Below, piece by piece: positions 63,245-64,000 of a stretch of DNA of 64,000 bases. The position numbers and the translations under genes are program-made. The notes under the pieces were generated by a model. The model did not search any database. It was not told the origin of the DNA and saw only the letters and a program-made list of their open reading frames with translations. The stretch comes from Stieleria marina (lineage in GTDB: Bacteria; Planctomycetota; Planctomycetia; Pirellulales; Pirellulaceae), in contig CP036526.1 of assembly GCA_007741555.1 (NCBI GenBank), forward strand, positions 62,001 through 126,000. The letters are read 5' to 3'. Within the stretch, counting starts at the first letter, position 1; each line of letters opens with the position of its first letter.

Positions 63245-63820
63245 TTAAAGCCACCGGAAACTTGCCCGACCCACCAAGGCCGGATCTTTTGTTCCAAGAC
63301 ATTTGGAAGCTGGCGTTGAAGACGCGGTTGATTGATTCGATGAATCATCGGCTCTTGTTGGAACTGTTTGGAGCGGCTTGGCTTGGCTTGGCATGGTTCG
63401 TGGCGAGAGTGCCGAGGGACACAAGAATTGTGGAACCGTCGTTTCAGTTGCGGGCAAATTCTTCGCATCCCACCAAGTACGATTTGCATCGTAGGTTGAA
63501 AACAGTGCCAATTGTTCGATGAACGGCAGCAACATGACTTGCCATCCGGCTTCGTAGTCACCAATGTTCACTCGGCTAGCGGGAAATCCTTTGTACGTGC
63601 TTTCGTAGTTGTGTATCGCAAGCCCGATTTGCTTGAGATTATTACTGCAGCTCATGCGGCGAGCGGCTTGGACCGCTGGCAACAGCAGTCCTACAAGAAT
63701 TCCGATGATCGCGATCACGACCAGCAATTCGACGAGCGTGAACGCAACGCGTTTCGGCAATCGGGGAAGTGAGTGTTCGACGTCATTACTGAGGTTGTGG
63801 GCGCGAGAGATTCGCGGCAT
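63245..63820 (-). pseudogene. Truncated DUF1559 prepilin-like protein
   Basis: The 191-codon product starts at ATG 63820 and carries the type II/IV prepilin signature [31 protein letters not shown], then [26 protein letters not shown], the DUF1559 core. The core continues through [20 protein letters not shown] to [18 protein letters not shown]. After that the sequence degenerates ([27 protein letters not shown]) and stops, whereas the family usually runs 300-340 residues. The lost C-terminus and a tandem GCTTG tract at the break suggest a decayed gene. If still made, it would be an exported pseudopilin-like protein without its usual body. Confidence 0.7.
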
Positions 63821-63938
63821 TGCGGTTTTCAACTTTAACTTTCTGTTATGAGTTGCGGGTGAGACCAATTTGCCGGGAAGCATACACAAAGCGTTTTCGT
63901 ATTCAGTCGAGACAGACAACGGAGTTGGTGAAGAATCG

Positions 63939-64000
63939 ATGAAGTTGAGCGGGGCGTTTCCCGTGGACCAGATTCGTCTCTTTCGCGCCGACCACGAAAA
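63939..64000 (+). CDS. Possible gene start running off the right edge
   Basis: An ATG at 63939 opens a frame of 20 codons to the window edge ([20 protein letters not shown]), with GAAGA five bases upstream. It is divergent from the DUF1559 remnant. The stretch is too short to recognise, so this is only a possible partial gene. Confidence 0.25.
   Translation, partial: MKLSGAFPVDQIRLFRADHE

Noticed and set aside
1-64000. tRNA, rRNA, CRISPR or insertion-sequence signals
   Set aside because: No cloverleaf arms, regular short repeats with spacers, or transposase motifs were found while reading the window.

Overview
The window is chromosomal DNA of a planctomycete, most likely a marine member of the Pirellulaceae (Rhodopirellula-like). 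The evidence is the set of lineage-typical families: sulfatases, secreted proteins whose N-termini carry an LEPR-XLL-like motif (LESRRLL, LENRQLM), a BBP7-type outer-membrane barrel, a DUF1559 prepilin-like protein, an ECF sigma factor paired with a Ser/Thr kinase, DUF4332, and a long disordered Gly/Ser/Gln/Asp membrane protein. Genes lie on both strands in short units. I saw no tRNA, rRNA, CRISPR array or intact insertion sequence.

Layout: (1) 1-6 kb holds a partial PLP-dependent decarboxylase, a thioredoxin lipoprotein, a glycosyltransferase, a TPR tail fragment that looks cut from a kinase, an epimerase/reductase resembling the plant rhamnose-synthase reductase domain, and a putative EDD-motif glycosyltransferase. 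(2) 6-16 kb has a giant secreted beta-propeller protein with a dockerin, a radical SAM enzyme, a CHASE histidine kinase, and a sulfatase fused to about 18 RTX nonapeptides. (3) 16-27 kb carries MscS, an unknown protein, a phospholipase-like/DUF4332 protein, glutamate dehydrogenase, hisA followed by an esterase and a clear terminator, a methyltransferase, an SDR and a helix-turn-helix protein. (4) 27-45 kb has the disordered membrane protein, pyrC, the sigma/kinase pair, a metallophosphoesterase, a SixA-like phosphatase, a PQQ-like propeller, CbiX, an HMA-like protein, a BBP7 barrel, an arylsulfatase with a small membrane protein, and an AI-2E-type permease.

(5) 45.1-57.4 kb is the most remarkable part: eleven same-strand genes, most overlapping by 1-4 bases, behind a sigma-54-like promoter. 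In order they encode a receiver protein, a small unknown, CheW, a chemoreceptor without a sensor domain, a CheA-receiver hybrid, a receiver-DUF4388 protein, an FHA/coiled-coil protein, another coiled-coil protein, an FGE/SUMF1-fold protein lacking one catalytic cysteine, a zinc-ribbon GTPase resembling DO-GTPase2, and a protein resembling GTPase-associated GAP1. No CheR or CheB is present. I infer an alternative chemosensory pathway wired to a GTPase module of the kind known from NTP-dependent conflict systems.

(6) 57.5-64 kb holds a secreted alpha/beta hydrolase, a large LEPR-type secreted protein broken by a frameshift, a DUF4298 protein, a gene-poor stretch with strong hairpins, and a truncated DUF1559 gene.
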